64,000 bases of DNA, taken from the NCBI GenBank assembly GCA_914767715.1, contig OU612069.1, positions 3,164,001 to 3,228,000 on the forward strand. Reading direction: 5' to 3'. Each line of letters starts with the position of its first letter. The first letter of the stretch is position 1. Source of the stretch: Membranipora membranacea. Its lineage: Eukaryota; Bryozoa; Gymnolaemata; Cheilostomatida; Membraniporidae. Position numbers and translations under genes: made by a program. Under the pieces are notes generated by a model. The model did not search any database, had not been told where the DNA came from, and was given only the letters and a program-made list of their open reading frames with translations. Of the stretch, positions 21,060 to 34,000 are shown piece after piece.

Positions 21060-23984
21060 AGGTAAAGCCTCGTTCGCATGAAGTCCTGTTTTGTCAGTTT
21101 TCGGCTTGTTTACAGATTCAGTGGATGGAGCCGAGATGTCATCGTTTTTCCTCCCTTTACCAGCATTGTGTCAGTTTCGGTGAGCCCCCTTGGGATGATG
21201 AGATTTTGTCGGTTAGATGTTCTATACTCAGGATTCTGTCGCTGATACTTTTCTTCAGGGTGACTCATCATTTTATGTTAGGCAGCTATGAACATGTCAT
21301 GGACTGTACGAACTCCATCAGCTTTTCTTATCTCCTCAGCAAGAGCAGGAATGAAATGGTTTCTGTGTGCATCTGTTCCATAGAGAGTAGACATCAGAAG
21401 TGTTGTATTTGGAATTTTCACCTCGGCATGAACATTTGTATGATCGTCTATCCCTGATTCTGTTTCCTTTGCATCAGTCTCAGCAGCTGCATCCAATGAA
21501 GACGAAGAACCGCCTGAAGACTCTGTAAGTGTCTTCAGTCCCTGACATGCCTGAACTATCAGCACCTGTTTTATGAGAAAATACTAAGATAAGTATCTTT
21601 AACAATTGAAATGAAAAGATGTAAACAGACACGGGGACAGCATGCAATGCATTCTTACCAGCTAAAAAGACAGCTGAACACTACCATAAACCCTTACATA
21701 AAGGCTGTGTGAGATAGGATGGCTGTGATGCAAAATGCGAGAAAGTTGTATACAGGCACACAAATACACGAGTAGTCAAAAGCAGGCTTGCTTTTTAGAA
21801 CCATGGAGCCATTCATTTTTAGGGGTTGGAGATAATGCAATCAGGGAGCGCTATTGCCATTCACTGCAAGGCGATTGGTGACTTATTTGACCTTGTGACA
21901 AGATGTGAAATAAATCTTGCTTTTACAGCAGGCATTATTTTGAACCTACTATTTCCAAAATAATCATATCAAACATTGCATTCAGATTTGGCTTGAAAAG
22001 TACATGAACATCTTTCAATTGGTAAAGTGTTACGTGCAGTTTTTGGTTAACGGAGAGTATATCACCAAGCTGTGTTCCCTTTATTCTTATTCTAAGAAGT
22101 TTGATTGACTTCCTGCTCACAATGGCTACTTGTTATCATTCATTCTGAAAGAAACTATGTTCTACCTTTTTCTAAAGGTTTGTTTTGGGATAAAACATGA
22201 TTTGTGATGTGCATCACACAAGACTGCGTATCACGTTTCTGAAAATCCAAATGAAACTTACCTACTGATACTTTATTGAATTTGATTTAGTTGGGGATAG
22301 CTTTACATTGCCCTAACCTTTCGAACCTGACTTACATATTAAACAAGCTGCACATATGCACATCATCTGCTCACTGACCTTAGGCACATGATGATGCAGC
22401 TCTTCTCCAAGAATGTAGAGGATGTCATTTATTTTGCAGACATCTGTTGTGCTTTCTTTCTTGTCCTGACAGGCAAAGAGCTGGCCGGCTTTTCCATGTG
22501 TCATTACACAGACCACTGCTAGTGAGCACCTAATTCTAATAGTCTGACAAAACTCTCTTAGGCCTTGAAAGAGTGAGTATGTTGACCAGTCTTTGACGAC
22601 TTCATGCATATTGACTCCTATTATATCAAGAGCTTTGGTCATGCTATCTGCTTCAGCAGCTGCACCATATCTCTTAGACTTTGCGAGCGCATCAAAGTCA
22701 TTAAAGCACACAAGACCATGCATTTGTAGTTTGGCATTTGGATGACCTGGTATACAAAAGTCTGGTACGGTTGGCAAAGGGCTAGCATTTCCGTTTGGAC
22801 TAGATCAGAAGAGGCTTTGATATGGCTTACCAGTCCCTCTAAATGATCCTGTGTGAGAAGTTTTCCAACCTCTTTAATGTCGCCACTTGATCACGCAACA
22901 CTTAGAAATGAGCCGCTGCAAATTTCAAACCATTCTTTCCAGAAATCTAATGAAAGCGGCCTTTTTGGGTCAAAGTTACAGGTCAGCACTTTTGCACACC
23001 TATCTCGTGGGTAGAATCCAAAATAGCCAGTAGTACCTTCTCATCTATGTCACCAGCCCAGGCATTAAGGATTAAGCCGATAATCACATTCTCAGATACA
23101 TCATCATATTTGATAGACTTGAGAAGCAGAGATATAACCTCCTCACCACAGACTCCTCCACTCACACAGAGTATGAGCCATTCCAGACAAACTTCCTGTC
23201 TCAGACTCTCTGGTATCTTATCTAACAAAATCCGTGTAAGCCTCAGAGCAGCTTCTGGTTTATTTGCTGCGATTCTTCTACCGGAAGCGACTAGAAGGAA
23301 ATGACTCCTATGTAACTCATGAAGCTGACTAGTGCTAGCAAAATGGTCTAAAACTAGCTGCATAATCTCTATCGAAATATCAGCTCGAGTAGCCAAATAT
23401 TAACATAATGTAGGCCAAAGGTTATCACAGAATAGTCGAACAACATCCGGCATACAATCAACTAAGTTCGCCATCAATTTATCATTCATGGTGTAGTTAC
23501 TCTTTAGAGCGCTGATGACCTGCTCACACATTTTCAACCGTAAAGTTTGCATATCCAGTGATTTGACATCAGGACCCTGAGTGATGAGTCTCAATGTCTC
23601 TTCTCTGGGTAGTTGTTGTAACAAAGTCTGTACTCTAGATACATCTCCTTGTTTTATAGCTTGTAGAAGTGGATCAGAGTCCCTCAAAATGTTAATGACA
23701 CACATGGTTGCCTCGAAGTATCGAGCAAGCTCTGCTGCCTGCTTCATGTGATCCTCTGATGTAGACCCATTATTGAAATATAGTGAATTTAACACATTTC
23801 TGATTGTCATATCTGATGAAGGCCAGTTGAGACACAAAGAATGTATGATCTGACCTTGCTCCTCAAATGGATGACACCGTAGAAGTTTCACAGCTTGCTC
23901 TGTGTTTTCTCGTCTGACAGCATCTGCTAGTCTTATGACAGTCCTCCCAAAAGGTTGTTTGGTAATATTAGAAGATGCAGCCAT
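21060..23984 (-). pseudogene. Caspase-like gene copy B (multiple lesions)
   Basis: Second lineage, starting MAASSNITKQPFGRTVIRL at 23984. The order is as in copy A: helix-pair repeats, p20 with GLVCFNDFDAL, KRYGAAAEAD (the arginine expected for the P1-Asp pocket) and CVMTHGKAG, a GT-AG intron (22378-21566), then p10 from 21565 with VLIVQACQG. Lesions seen: in-frame TAA near 23400 where copy A has a sense codon; a one-base deletion near 23000; a TGA near 22893; a four-base deletion near 22766; and a TAA in p10 at about 21278, which removes the PEYRTSNRQNL end. The first two are shared with copy D and so predate that duplication. Unlike A/C/E, no CaaX-like end is seen in this lineage. Confidence 0.8.
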
Positions 23985-24131
23985 TCCAGATATGTTCAGC
24001 TATGTTATATTAATGTTTCTGCTACACTATGAGCTAGAAAAATAAAACTGTATATAGACGAAGTGAGTCCTTACTTGTTACTTAGCGACCTCTAGTGATA
24101 ACATCTGATAAAACAATCTGTACAGCCTACT

Positions 24132-24842
24132 TGATACCAACATGCGCTATGATTACCCTATCTGCATGCTTATGGTGCAAGACAATGTAAAACAAAAAGC
24201 AGCAAAACTCCGTATGACTTCACAAGCTTTGCATGTATCCTCGTCCTATTGTTGTGGTTTGTGATAACCAATGTAGTAGTCATATTGATGAAGCAGCACA
24301 TTTAAATTTATATGAGTCATTAAATAGACGAAACTTTCAGCAGAGGATAGAAAATATTCTGATACAAATATATCATGCTGTGTATATTATTTGAAAACTA
24401 TGTAATGGTTGCTGTCTGAATAGAAACTGCATGGAAACAATAAGAAGATATCAAGGCTCAGCCAAAAACTTGAATCGCATAAACTGCATTAATAAAAAGA
24501 AAAACCTAGCTATGAAGGTAAGGCTAGAATCGAGCTAATGCTATATGACTGTGAAATTATAATATTAATGATGATAATAATTCAACATTTTTACTTCCCA
24601 GTTGTTGAGAACAAATCTATTATCGATAAATACAACAACACCAGTAACATGTCAAATTAAAAATGCGAAAACAAATGATAACCTCCTCCCTGCTAGCAAT
24701 TATTCTAAGACAGGTGATTATCATGCCGTAGCCTCACACATAATCACTGGTCATACCTTAACCAAGTTTTGTCCTATTCATTGTGCTATGACCTCAAAAA
24801 AAGACAAATGTCATACCTGCACAAAGTTATCCTACTTCGTAA
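24132..24842. other. 3' flank of caspase copy C
   Basis: About 700 bases separating copies B and C, nearly identical to 1047-1763 and 52216-52928. No gene is recognised. Copies B and C are therefore tandem in the same orientation, and the junction tacagcctact/tgatacc marks the edge of the repeat unit. Confidence 0.6.
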
Positions 24843-25691
24843 TCACATTACTGTGCAGCCTGCAGTATTTTCTGATTTTTTCACATCGGGAATTACGACT
24901 TTTGTAGCTGGATCTGGATTTGTGTTGCGATTATCCCTTTCAAGCAGCCGTGTCTCTATTCCTGTGAGTCTCTTTGGGATGACCAGATTTTGTCTGTTAG
25001 ATGTTCTGTACTCAGGAATCTGTCCCTGATATTTTTCAACATGGTGTCTCATCATGCTATGAGGAGCAGCTATGAACATGTCATGGGCTGTGCGAACACC
25101 ATCAGCTTTTCTTATCTCCTCAGCAAGAGCAGGAATGAAATGGTTTCTATGTGCATCTGTTCCATAGAGAGTAGACATCAGAAGAGTAGTGTTTGAGATT
25201 TCTATCTCGACATGGACATTTGTCAGGTCATCCTTCCCTGATTTTGCTCTCTTTGGACCAGTCTCCATAGCTGCATCTGCTGTAGAAGAACGTCCATTAG
25301 GGGAGAGTGGAAGGTCAGGTACCTGATCAGTAGGTAAGGTCAATCCCTGACATGCCTGAATTATGAGGAGCTGTAAAATGAAGTCAATCATTAGTATGTC
25401 TGAATCAAAGGCATCTGCAACATCTTCAGCTTACATTATACATAGTTTCATTTTATCTGATAAGAAATATCATATTACATTTTGAAAATGTTTCCTTGTC
25501 TGATTAAAGGTTGTTAACACAATCTCCCTGGAACACATGTGTACTGATGCGTTATAATATTGCTATTTTCGCATAACCTGTTCATAGCCAACTGTCTTCA
25601 GAGCCATTTCTTGTCTGACAGCATCTGCGAGTCTTATGATAGTCCTCAGTCTAGGTTGTTTGGTAATGTTAGAAGATGTAGCCATTTCAGA
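24843..25691 (-). pseudogene. Caspase-like gene copy C (internal deletion)
   Basis: The p10 exon 25370-24843 is open. It starts LLIIQACQG after a good acceptor and ends CTVM. The start codon and first roughly 24 codons survive at 25691-25608 (MATSSNITKQP...), but at about 25606 the sequence passes directly into intron sequence. The equivalent of copy A 2530-4375 is missing, which removes the remaining repeats and all of p20, including the histidine motif and the donor site. It is therefore not expected to make a caspase. Confidence 0.85.
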
Positions 25692-25831
25692 TATGTTCAG
25701 CTATGGTATATTAATATTTCAGCTACACTATGAGCTAAAAAAATAAAACTGTATAATGATGAAGTGAGTTCTTACTTATTACTTAGCGACCTCTAGTGAT
25801 AACATCTGATAAAATAATCTGCACAGCCTAC

Positions 25832-26805
25832 TAGCATCACAGTAATACAGTAATATATATATACTTTTATTGTCATTCTACATCATCTTTAGGAATGTTT
25901 TTCATGCAGTGACAGAACGAAAAAGAAAAAACTTAAGCGGAGAGAAAAAGAAAAAATACTCAAGTAACAAGACTTAATAGGGTATAAAGTGCTTTGATAG
26001 TTGTTGTTTAAAATGAGTAAGTTTGGTTGCTGAGCGTATCTGAATTGGTAAAGAGTTAAAAGTTGTAGTGATTTTTTGTCTTAATTGATCAGTGTGATAA
26101 TTTAATAGGTATTTGTCTCTAAAAAAGGTTTTAGAGCTAGCTGGAATAAAGCCTTCCAAAAGAAAGTCAGGTGCAATCAAATGCAAAATTTGAAAACCAA
26201 AAATACAGGTGAAATGACCAGCAAGGAGAGGAAAAGGAATCAGACCAAGAGATGTATGTAAATCTCTTGTATGTATTAGATGATATGGTATGTGGTTGAC
26301 ATTTGCTATTAGGCGGAAAGCCCTCTTTTGGAGCAAGTATATTCTTTCAAGAATATATTGTGGTGATAGGTTGCCATATGTGCGGATGCCATATATCATA
26401 CATGACAAAAGACATACTGGAAATAAAAGTAACGAGATGATTTACTATCTAGGAATGCCCTGAATTTCTGGAATAATTCCAAACTTGTTTATTTTGGTGC
26501 AAATCTGGTCTACATGATCGTCCCATGTCAATGAGTCATTCAAAGTAAAACCAAGCAGTTTGGTATTGGAATTTCGGTTTAGTCTTTGATGGTTAATTTT
26601 TAGATCTAAATCTAGAGATGTGGCTCTATGAGAGGGTTGTACAAGCATATAGTGAGATTTTTTTATGTTTATCAACATCCTATTATTCCTACACCAACTT
26701 TCTATCAAGTGTAGATCAGTATCACATAAATCATTAAGTGTATGAAAGTTGTCAGATTTTGATATGAAAACTGTATCATATGCGTAGGCAAATGCCTTGG
26801 AAAGT
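25832..26805 (-). mobile_element. LINE reverse-transcriptase fragment, copy 2
   Basis: Same insertion as 4600-5570. A two-base loss after DQICTKINK splits the frame (26708-26445 and 26408-25974). The YADD box reads YAYD here, so a catalytic aspartate is lost. Confidence 0.85.
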
Positions 26806-28009
26806 AATCATGATCAATCCTATATTCATTAACCGTGTATAACTCAATGACAATAATATGGTAGTCTATGTAAATGACCATGATATTAGACCTGAAGCTG
26901 GATTTTGTGCCAAAAAATATTTCATCATCGCTATTGATCACGCTTTATCTGAATACAAATTACACTGTTTGGACACACCAGCCTTGAAATATTCTCAATG
27001 CTTTGCTCTCATTATTTTTGCTTCCATCATTTCTGTTGATGGAAATGCAAGGCACTCAGTTCAAACTTTGCTTTGCATTTCATTATCAATCAATCTAATC
27101 AATGTGGTTGATAAAATGAAATACTACTACCATCACCTCCCCTCCCTTCCTCCCACTTCCTCTCACCGAGCAAAGATTGAATGAATTGAATAAAGATAAT
27201 TGAATAAAATAAGATTGAATAAAAAAAAAATCATCCTCAAAATGTAGAAGTTATACCACACTAATCAGTATCTATGTGAAGGCAGCATGACGATGTTACA
27301 CGCTGTCAATGTTATTTATTTTTTCTATGTAGGTGAATGGAAATGATGAGGATGATGATCTAATGTAACCCCCCCCTCCCGCCCGCACGCACGCCGCTGA
27401 GTCAAACTCTCCGATTGTAGCTCGAGCTCAACAGTGAGACTCTGCTCAGATTCTGCACCATAAGCATTAGCCAAAGCCAAACTATATAATATCATTTGAT
27501 CATCATTAGTGGGTATAACTCCAATCAGAAAAGGCATGCCACTACCATGATATGTCTGTCACCGCCAGCTGCAGCCGAGATACTGACGTCTGGAGTGACT
27601 GGCTTCTCACCGACAGTTGAAGGACTCGTGATGTTTTAAAAGCGTTTATGTATATCCTCTGTGCTCTCTTGTTTATAGATAACACTGTAACCGGGTTCAG
27701 ACCAGATCGACACACACAGTCCTGCTGATAAGAGAGTTCAGAGACACAGGGATATCAGTGCTCTTCGCCTTTCCTCCTGTCTACAGACGAGACTGTTACG
27801 GGGTTACAAGGACATCATATGTACTTAGCTGATAACAGAGATCATTGACATCGACGCTGCTGCTTTTTGACATTGTCTCACATCACTAACATTTAAGGTC
27901 ACACTTGAGCCTGATAACATATACTTTGTGATCGGAAAATATATACAGCTGAGGATTATTCTGAGAGAGACTCTCTACTAAGACAGCCATCACACAGAAA
28001 GTTGCAGAA
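26806..28009. other. 5' region of SLC10 copy 2
   Basis: Holds the join that lacks the unit-1-only segment, a C-rich tract near 27368-27383, and the diverged tandem pair before the ATG. No separate gene is supported; the minus-strand frame 27537-27325 has no recognisable domain. Confidence 0.45.
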
Positions 28010-31000
28010 ATGCGTGGAGAAATAATTTTAAATCTTGTAATAACTTTAACGGTTGCTGTCATGGTATCTGCGGCTGGAAGACCAAAGAATGCAGATATTC
28101 GAGTTCCTACAATAACGCTACTTCCGTCACAGAATGCATCAGGTGCGTGTTAAATGTATCCCACAATGCAATGTTAGTAATCTCAAGACATTTTCAACCA
28201 AGGTGATTGGGGTTGTATAGACATGCAAGGACCTTTGTGCACATTATTGGTGCCATTTGCCAGCGGCATCATTTTCATCTTCAGATATCACTAAATGATA
28301 ATCTGGGATTGCTGTCACTGATTGACTCCAACCAATAGAGGGAAACAACCGTCTGCCCTTCTCAGGGTTAGATTTATACTGGCTTTAAATTCAGTGCGTA
28401 CACAGCGCAGCCTCTTACTTACCGTATAGAGGAAAAAATATTAGCTATAGTTTAGTTTAGCTAGTTTGGAGATGACATAATGTTAGCTAGCATCAAATTT
28501 TGGCTAGCTGAGGTGATAGTCTCTATAGCGTAATGAGGGTGCACTGTATATGATAGCTAGTATAAAATTTAGCTATCTCGAGTGATGTGTGAAGAGGCAG
28601 ACCTTTCCTCCTGCTTATACTCACTCTTCTAGGGTGTGTCGCTTGTTGTCATGACAGATTAACCAAAGTCCATCACAGAGAATCTAACACGGCATCAGTG
28701 AATGGTTGTGACAAGGAGTTGGTTGTGAGGATTGAGGGGGTTGATGAGTTTTTTGGTGTCACTTTCAAAAATCTATCTTATAGTTGATTGGCAAAAAAAA
28801 TAAGCTTAAAAACAGTTCCTCTATTTTAAGGTAAAAAATTGCTTGCTAACTGCCGCTGGTAACTGCTGCTTTTTCCAAGCAATAAAATCAAATGAATGTA
28901 GATGGATGAGATGTTTATGGATCAATTAAACTAAGAACAACAAGAAAGCTTTGCTAGGGTGGTAGAGCGCCGAACTCAAGACTGCATGGTTGTTGGTTCG
29001 ATCCTCAGTGGTGCCCCTTGACTCTTGCTGGCGATTTGCCCTAGCTGACCTCAAAAACTAACAATGTTCTTTCTCCAACCAGTTATTAGAGCCACTGATT
29101 AAGTATTGGCGTTTGCAGCGTGCCAAAGCCTAAGAGCTGAGAAATCCAAGGAGACTGCTCTAATATGAAAAAAAAGCATTCTGAAACAGGTATCGGATCA
29201 GCTAGCAGAACTGGAAGCTTGAGAAATTTGTTATTTATTTAGGAACAAGTTTGTGCATGGTGACGACAAATATCACAAGTAACACACCAAGGACAAATGT
29301 CAACGTCATTGCCAGCTGGTTACGCCAGACGTCACAAGTGTCACAAAGCAATGCCCTTCAAATTTGATAACCAGTAACATGATGCATTCCAGCCAACAAC
29401 AACTTCAAATTCATTTTATTATTCCACAGCACATCCTCAACTCAAACTGAACTACTCTCTGATCACCAAAAGCTGCAAAAAAAGTCTTAACTCTTGTGGT
29501 GTCTGCTCTGAAAATGATATTATTTGCTTCGCTGTTAACAATCAACTTATCAGGGGAGAAAAACCTACCAGCTGTGATATGATGTTTATTGATCACGAGC
29601 TCAAAATATTAAAACGTTTGTTGCTAGTTTTTGGGACGTGTGTTGAGACTTTTTCAGATGCTTGTTGAGGGTCTGGAGCTTGTGAAGCGTGTTGTCACCA
29701 TAGGAGTGATCACAAACTTTCCAAAAAGATTTACGCTATGATTTCCCTAATGTGTTTTATTTAGTCACTGTTCTGTCTGGGCCCTATATCATGGGTCCTT
29801 AGATCGACTCGATAACAATAGCTCCTCTAGTAAATAACTCTTCGCTATGTTTTCAATTTGTAGCATCTGGCCTATTCAAAATGGAGGTACCCGAAAGTGA
29901 CACAATGTTCTCCGCTCTGTTTAACGGACCACCCGCGGAGTTCACCGCCAAGCTGTATGTTGATCCAACAGTGACAAACTTTACCGTCAGTGTACGAAGT
30001 ACAGAAACTGATATATTGATCACACATGTAAGTACGGGAGACTACGGTTCAAGCATATTGGTTAACAATTTGTGAAATCAGATAACTCTTGAGTTTTCAA
30101 ACATCTAATTCATCTCGAGTGTTAGGAACTCTCTATTCTCACCCACCACGGCCCTCAGAAGGAACAGCTTTGGAATTCACAGAGATTCCTCTAATCAATT
30201 CCCTCCAGACAGTTCTGATTTTCATCGGTCTAAATACCCCTAGCAATATGTGTATGATCTGCAGGGAAGAAGGTTGACTCTATCGATGGACATACTTGCA
30301 TAGTGATGGCTGTGCAGGCTGTTTTGGGTGGTTTAGAGAGGGACACCCCCACTCCCACCCACACCAGACAGCCTGCGCTGGCTACCCCTGACCCCTTTAA
30401 AAAATGTGGCCAGGCTTTGTGGGATCATGTCCTCAAATAATCATCACCATAATACTTATTTTCATTTAATTTTTTTTACAGGGTAATGTGCTGATCATAC
30501 CTTGTATGGTCTATGAGACCTCAGCAGACCTTCAGACTTTAGTTATAGTGACTGACAAGAGTTCTCAGAGCTCAGATAGTAATCCAGGTTACACAGTTGA
30601 ATATTCACAGAACGTAACGTCACATCACATAAATATGACCTGTTATGATTTATCAGTCAATGGTATGTATCAATCAATCAATCGATCAATCAATCAATCG
30701 ATCAATCGGTTAATCAAACAATCGTTCAATCGACCAATCGATCAATCAAATGACTCAATGCTTCAATTAAGTTTAAAGACTTCCCAAATACAATGCACTT
30801 TTAAGTCAGGTAGTTACTTCTGTTAAAGTTATTTCAGATTCGCATGGTAAAAATTCAAAGCTCTCCTTGGTATGAATTATTGATGGTGGAACAAGCGCCT
30901 CCCACAAGGGAAGATAACTCTCATTCTCTGCATTATGGTGTCACCATCTCCAGGAAGTTTTGTTGATGCTTGAACGTGTTAGGTTTATACTTTCAGTATC

Positions 31001-34000
31001 GAGTGTGTATTTGGGGTACTCAGTGCTTGAGTTCACAGCCAAATATTCGGTGGAGAGCAGTCCAGAGGAGGAACGGACAAAATTGATATCTGAAGTAGCA
31101 GTAAAATGTCTGCGGTTCATGAGGCGTATAGATGTAGTCTTCCAAATATTAATCTATGTTATGGTGAGCGTGACTGTTATTTGTTTCAGTTATTCTGAAA
31201 CTGCAATTCCATACACAAAGGATCGGACTTTCTTTGAAGCAACCTTGTGCGATATTTCCTGTATGTTTCCAAATCAAGACTAGCTGATGTTTATGTAATA
31301 TTTGTGAAACATAGGAGTGGCGATTATCAGCTGTAGTCCCCCTTTTCCAGTTAAGATAATCAATAATCAAATGATTGATTCATCGATTAATCGACCAACA
31401 AAGAAATCAACCAATCAACAATCATCAATAATCAAATAATTTAGTTTCATGTAGACCTCAGGATGTGGTCAGAAAGATGAATTAAGCAGAATTGGTAGGG
31501 GCGGTGAGACGACCTAGACTTCTTTGACTGTTAAGCTAAGAATTGATGAAATCTTCAAACCTGACAATTCTGAACCCAAATATCTTTGTAGCCGAACTCC
31601 CCCTTTGGTTTGCCAAGTGGTGGGTAGAGCTGAGGTTTATGATTGTTACCGAATCTTTGTACTCTTTGATAGGTTAGTGTTGCTACACTAGGAATGGGTA
31701 ATGGATTTGAAATACCCACTATAAAGAAACATTTGAAGACTCCTAAGGCACCTCTCATTGCTCTTATATCACAATACACCTTCATGCCTCTGGTGAGTCC
31801 AGTTATTATCTTTCTCTCTCAGTGTCAGGTTTGGGGCACCCTGATCACATGAAATACTATTGCATGTATATCTCTGATCAATAGAGAGTGAATTATCTCA
31901 CTTAGCATAAGTACTTTCAGGAGGAATTTGGTGTGACTATGCGAGGTAAATCTCTTATTAAGGGGCCCGGGAACATGATAGGTACACAAGCTAAGTTAGC
32001 TCTAACGATCAGAGATACACGTAGTCTCAATATCAGTGTCAGGTTTTTGCTATCTATGTTGAGGGAACTGCTTTCCATGAGAGGAGGATTCTCTTCGTTC
32101 TGATTGGCTGTTAGGTTGTGAGGTCAATCAAAGCTTACAAATTGATTAGGTTACTCTCCTGAATCGAGAGAAGCTGAGGGGAAATATTTGCCATTAAGTT
32201 GGCGACTGCATTTTTTGCACAGGAGTTGCCTTTGAATTAATTGAGGAAATTAGCTTCCGTGTCAAGTGAGTTTGATGGTGCTCTGACCTTGGGCGGTGAT
32301 GAATGGCTACAGTTAAAATAACCTGCAAGATCTAGTTTGACAGTCTGATAAATCTAGAGGGCAAAATAAAAAGGCAGGCAAGGGTCACAGCAATGAACAA
32401 GAAATATGCAACTTCTGATAAAAGTGTTATTGTTGTATTAAAAAATCCAGGCCTGGAAGTATATCACATATAAAGCTATTTTGATTATCTAGATTGCGGG
32501 GTGTTTGTATGTAACAAGCTCTTATAAGTAGCCAAATATGGAGCTTGCAAGGCGATCGAGATTCTGAACCATTGTTGACTAATGAGGCACAAGTTAACAT
32601 TGATAGCAGACTGAGAAATACCAGTGTATACCTATATCAAAGATTATAAATACTCATTGCCTATACGATGTTCTATTGATTCAAGTGGGGTCACCAATCG
32701 TACACAATGTCAATTGAATACAATGTTATACAACCTCATGCAAACAGAATCATAGATTTGATGATGTAATTAAGAGGATGATTTAGAATTTTTAGAATTC
32801 AGGCTAGTGTGTGTGATAGATAGTCTTGACAAATGACACAAAGAATAATTTGTGTAATATGAAAAAACATTAGGAATCGATATGATTTAAAGTCGTTCAA
32901 AGAATGGGACATATATTTACAAAAGTGTCGACTAACATTTCAATACAACTTTAAAAAGAAATTCAGAGTGATGGCCCATTGAGGGTACATTTTAGATCAT
33001 TATCTTTCAAATTCCATACTCCATACTGAGGCATCATTTGTTACAGGCATTTATACTTTGTCCGTCTCTGTGTTGTTGACAATTTACCTGGGAAAAGCAT
33101 AGAACAAGTTTGTCCCCTCTGTGGTGGCGGACGGATATTGCTTATCGAGTTGTCGGCGCATTGCCTTGATACCCGACTTTTTTCCCTCTGCTCCGCCATC
33201 ACAGAGGGAACAAACTAATATCTGCAACTTCAGATGACTATGGTGGGATACTAAAAATTTGAGAGATATTTTGTATTCAGAAAAACTTCCTCTTCTGACA
33301 CTGCAGTGATCCAGTTGCAAAGACTTTACATCTGGACGGCATGATGTTGTTTAACAGCGCAGGGCCGTAGTTTAATAAAATGGCAGGGGAGGCGAAAATC
33401 CGACTCAGGTCGCAAACATCAATAGGACGGGTGCTGCAACCTCCCCAAAGCAATTTATATATAAATGGCAAAAGGAGCTGTTCATGACACGGATTATTCA
33501 ATTAATTTGCTTTGAGGCCACCTTTTTTAGATTTCTAGAGGAGGTAGTGCCTCCCTGCCTCCCCTAAAACTACGGGCCTGCAGCAATATTTTATCAGATC
33601 TTACAAGTTGGATATTTTCAAGTTGGGCTTCTTATCTCCCCATGCAAAGAGAGATGATAACTTCTCTTTAGATTGTACAGTTATGACGAGAGGATAGCTT
33701 CACAGAAATGGAGTGAAGTTCATACTGTCAATGTTTTCCGAGTGGATTTTGATTAAAACCATCTCCCTTTTTATATTCATGCCTGATATGTCACAATACT
33801 CTTTTAAGGTCCCTCAATGTCGGTTGTAACACAATTTTAATGTTTTATTTTGTTTTGCAGCTTTCCTATGCAGTTATATACATAATGGGGTACAAAGGTG
33901 GATGGGCTCTTGGCATGTTTATGATGGGCTGTTCTCCAGGCGGAGGCTCAAGTAACATGTACAGTAAACTCCTGAATGGTGACATGTCTCTTAGTATCAC

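Noticed and set aside
21060-23984. Treating caspase copy B as an intact gene with tiny introns over its lesions
   Set aside because: The lesions are one to four bases or single stop codons and lie where copy A reads through; no GT-AG pair of plausible length removes them.
27325-27537. Minus-strand frame upstream of SLC10 copy 2
   Set aside because: Falls in a C-rich tract and 5' region; no family match and no splice partner.
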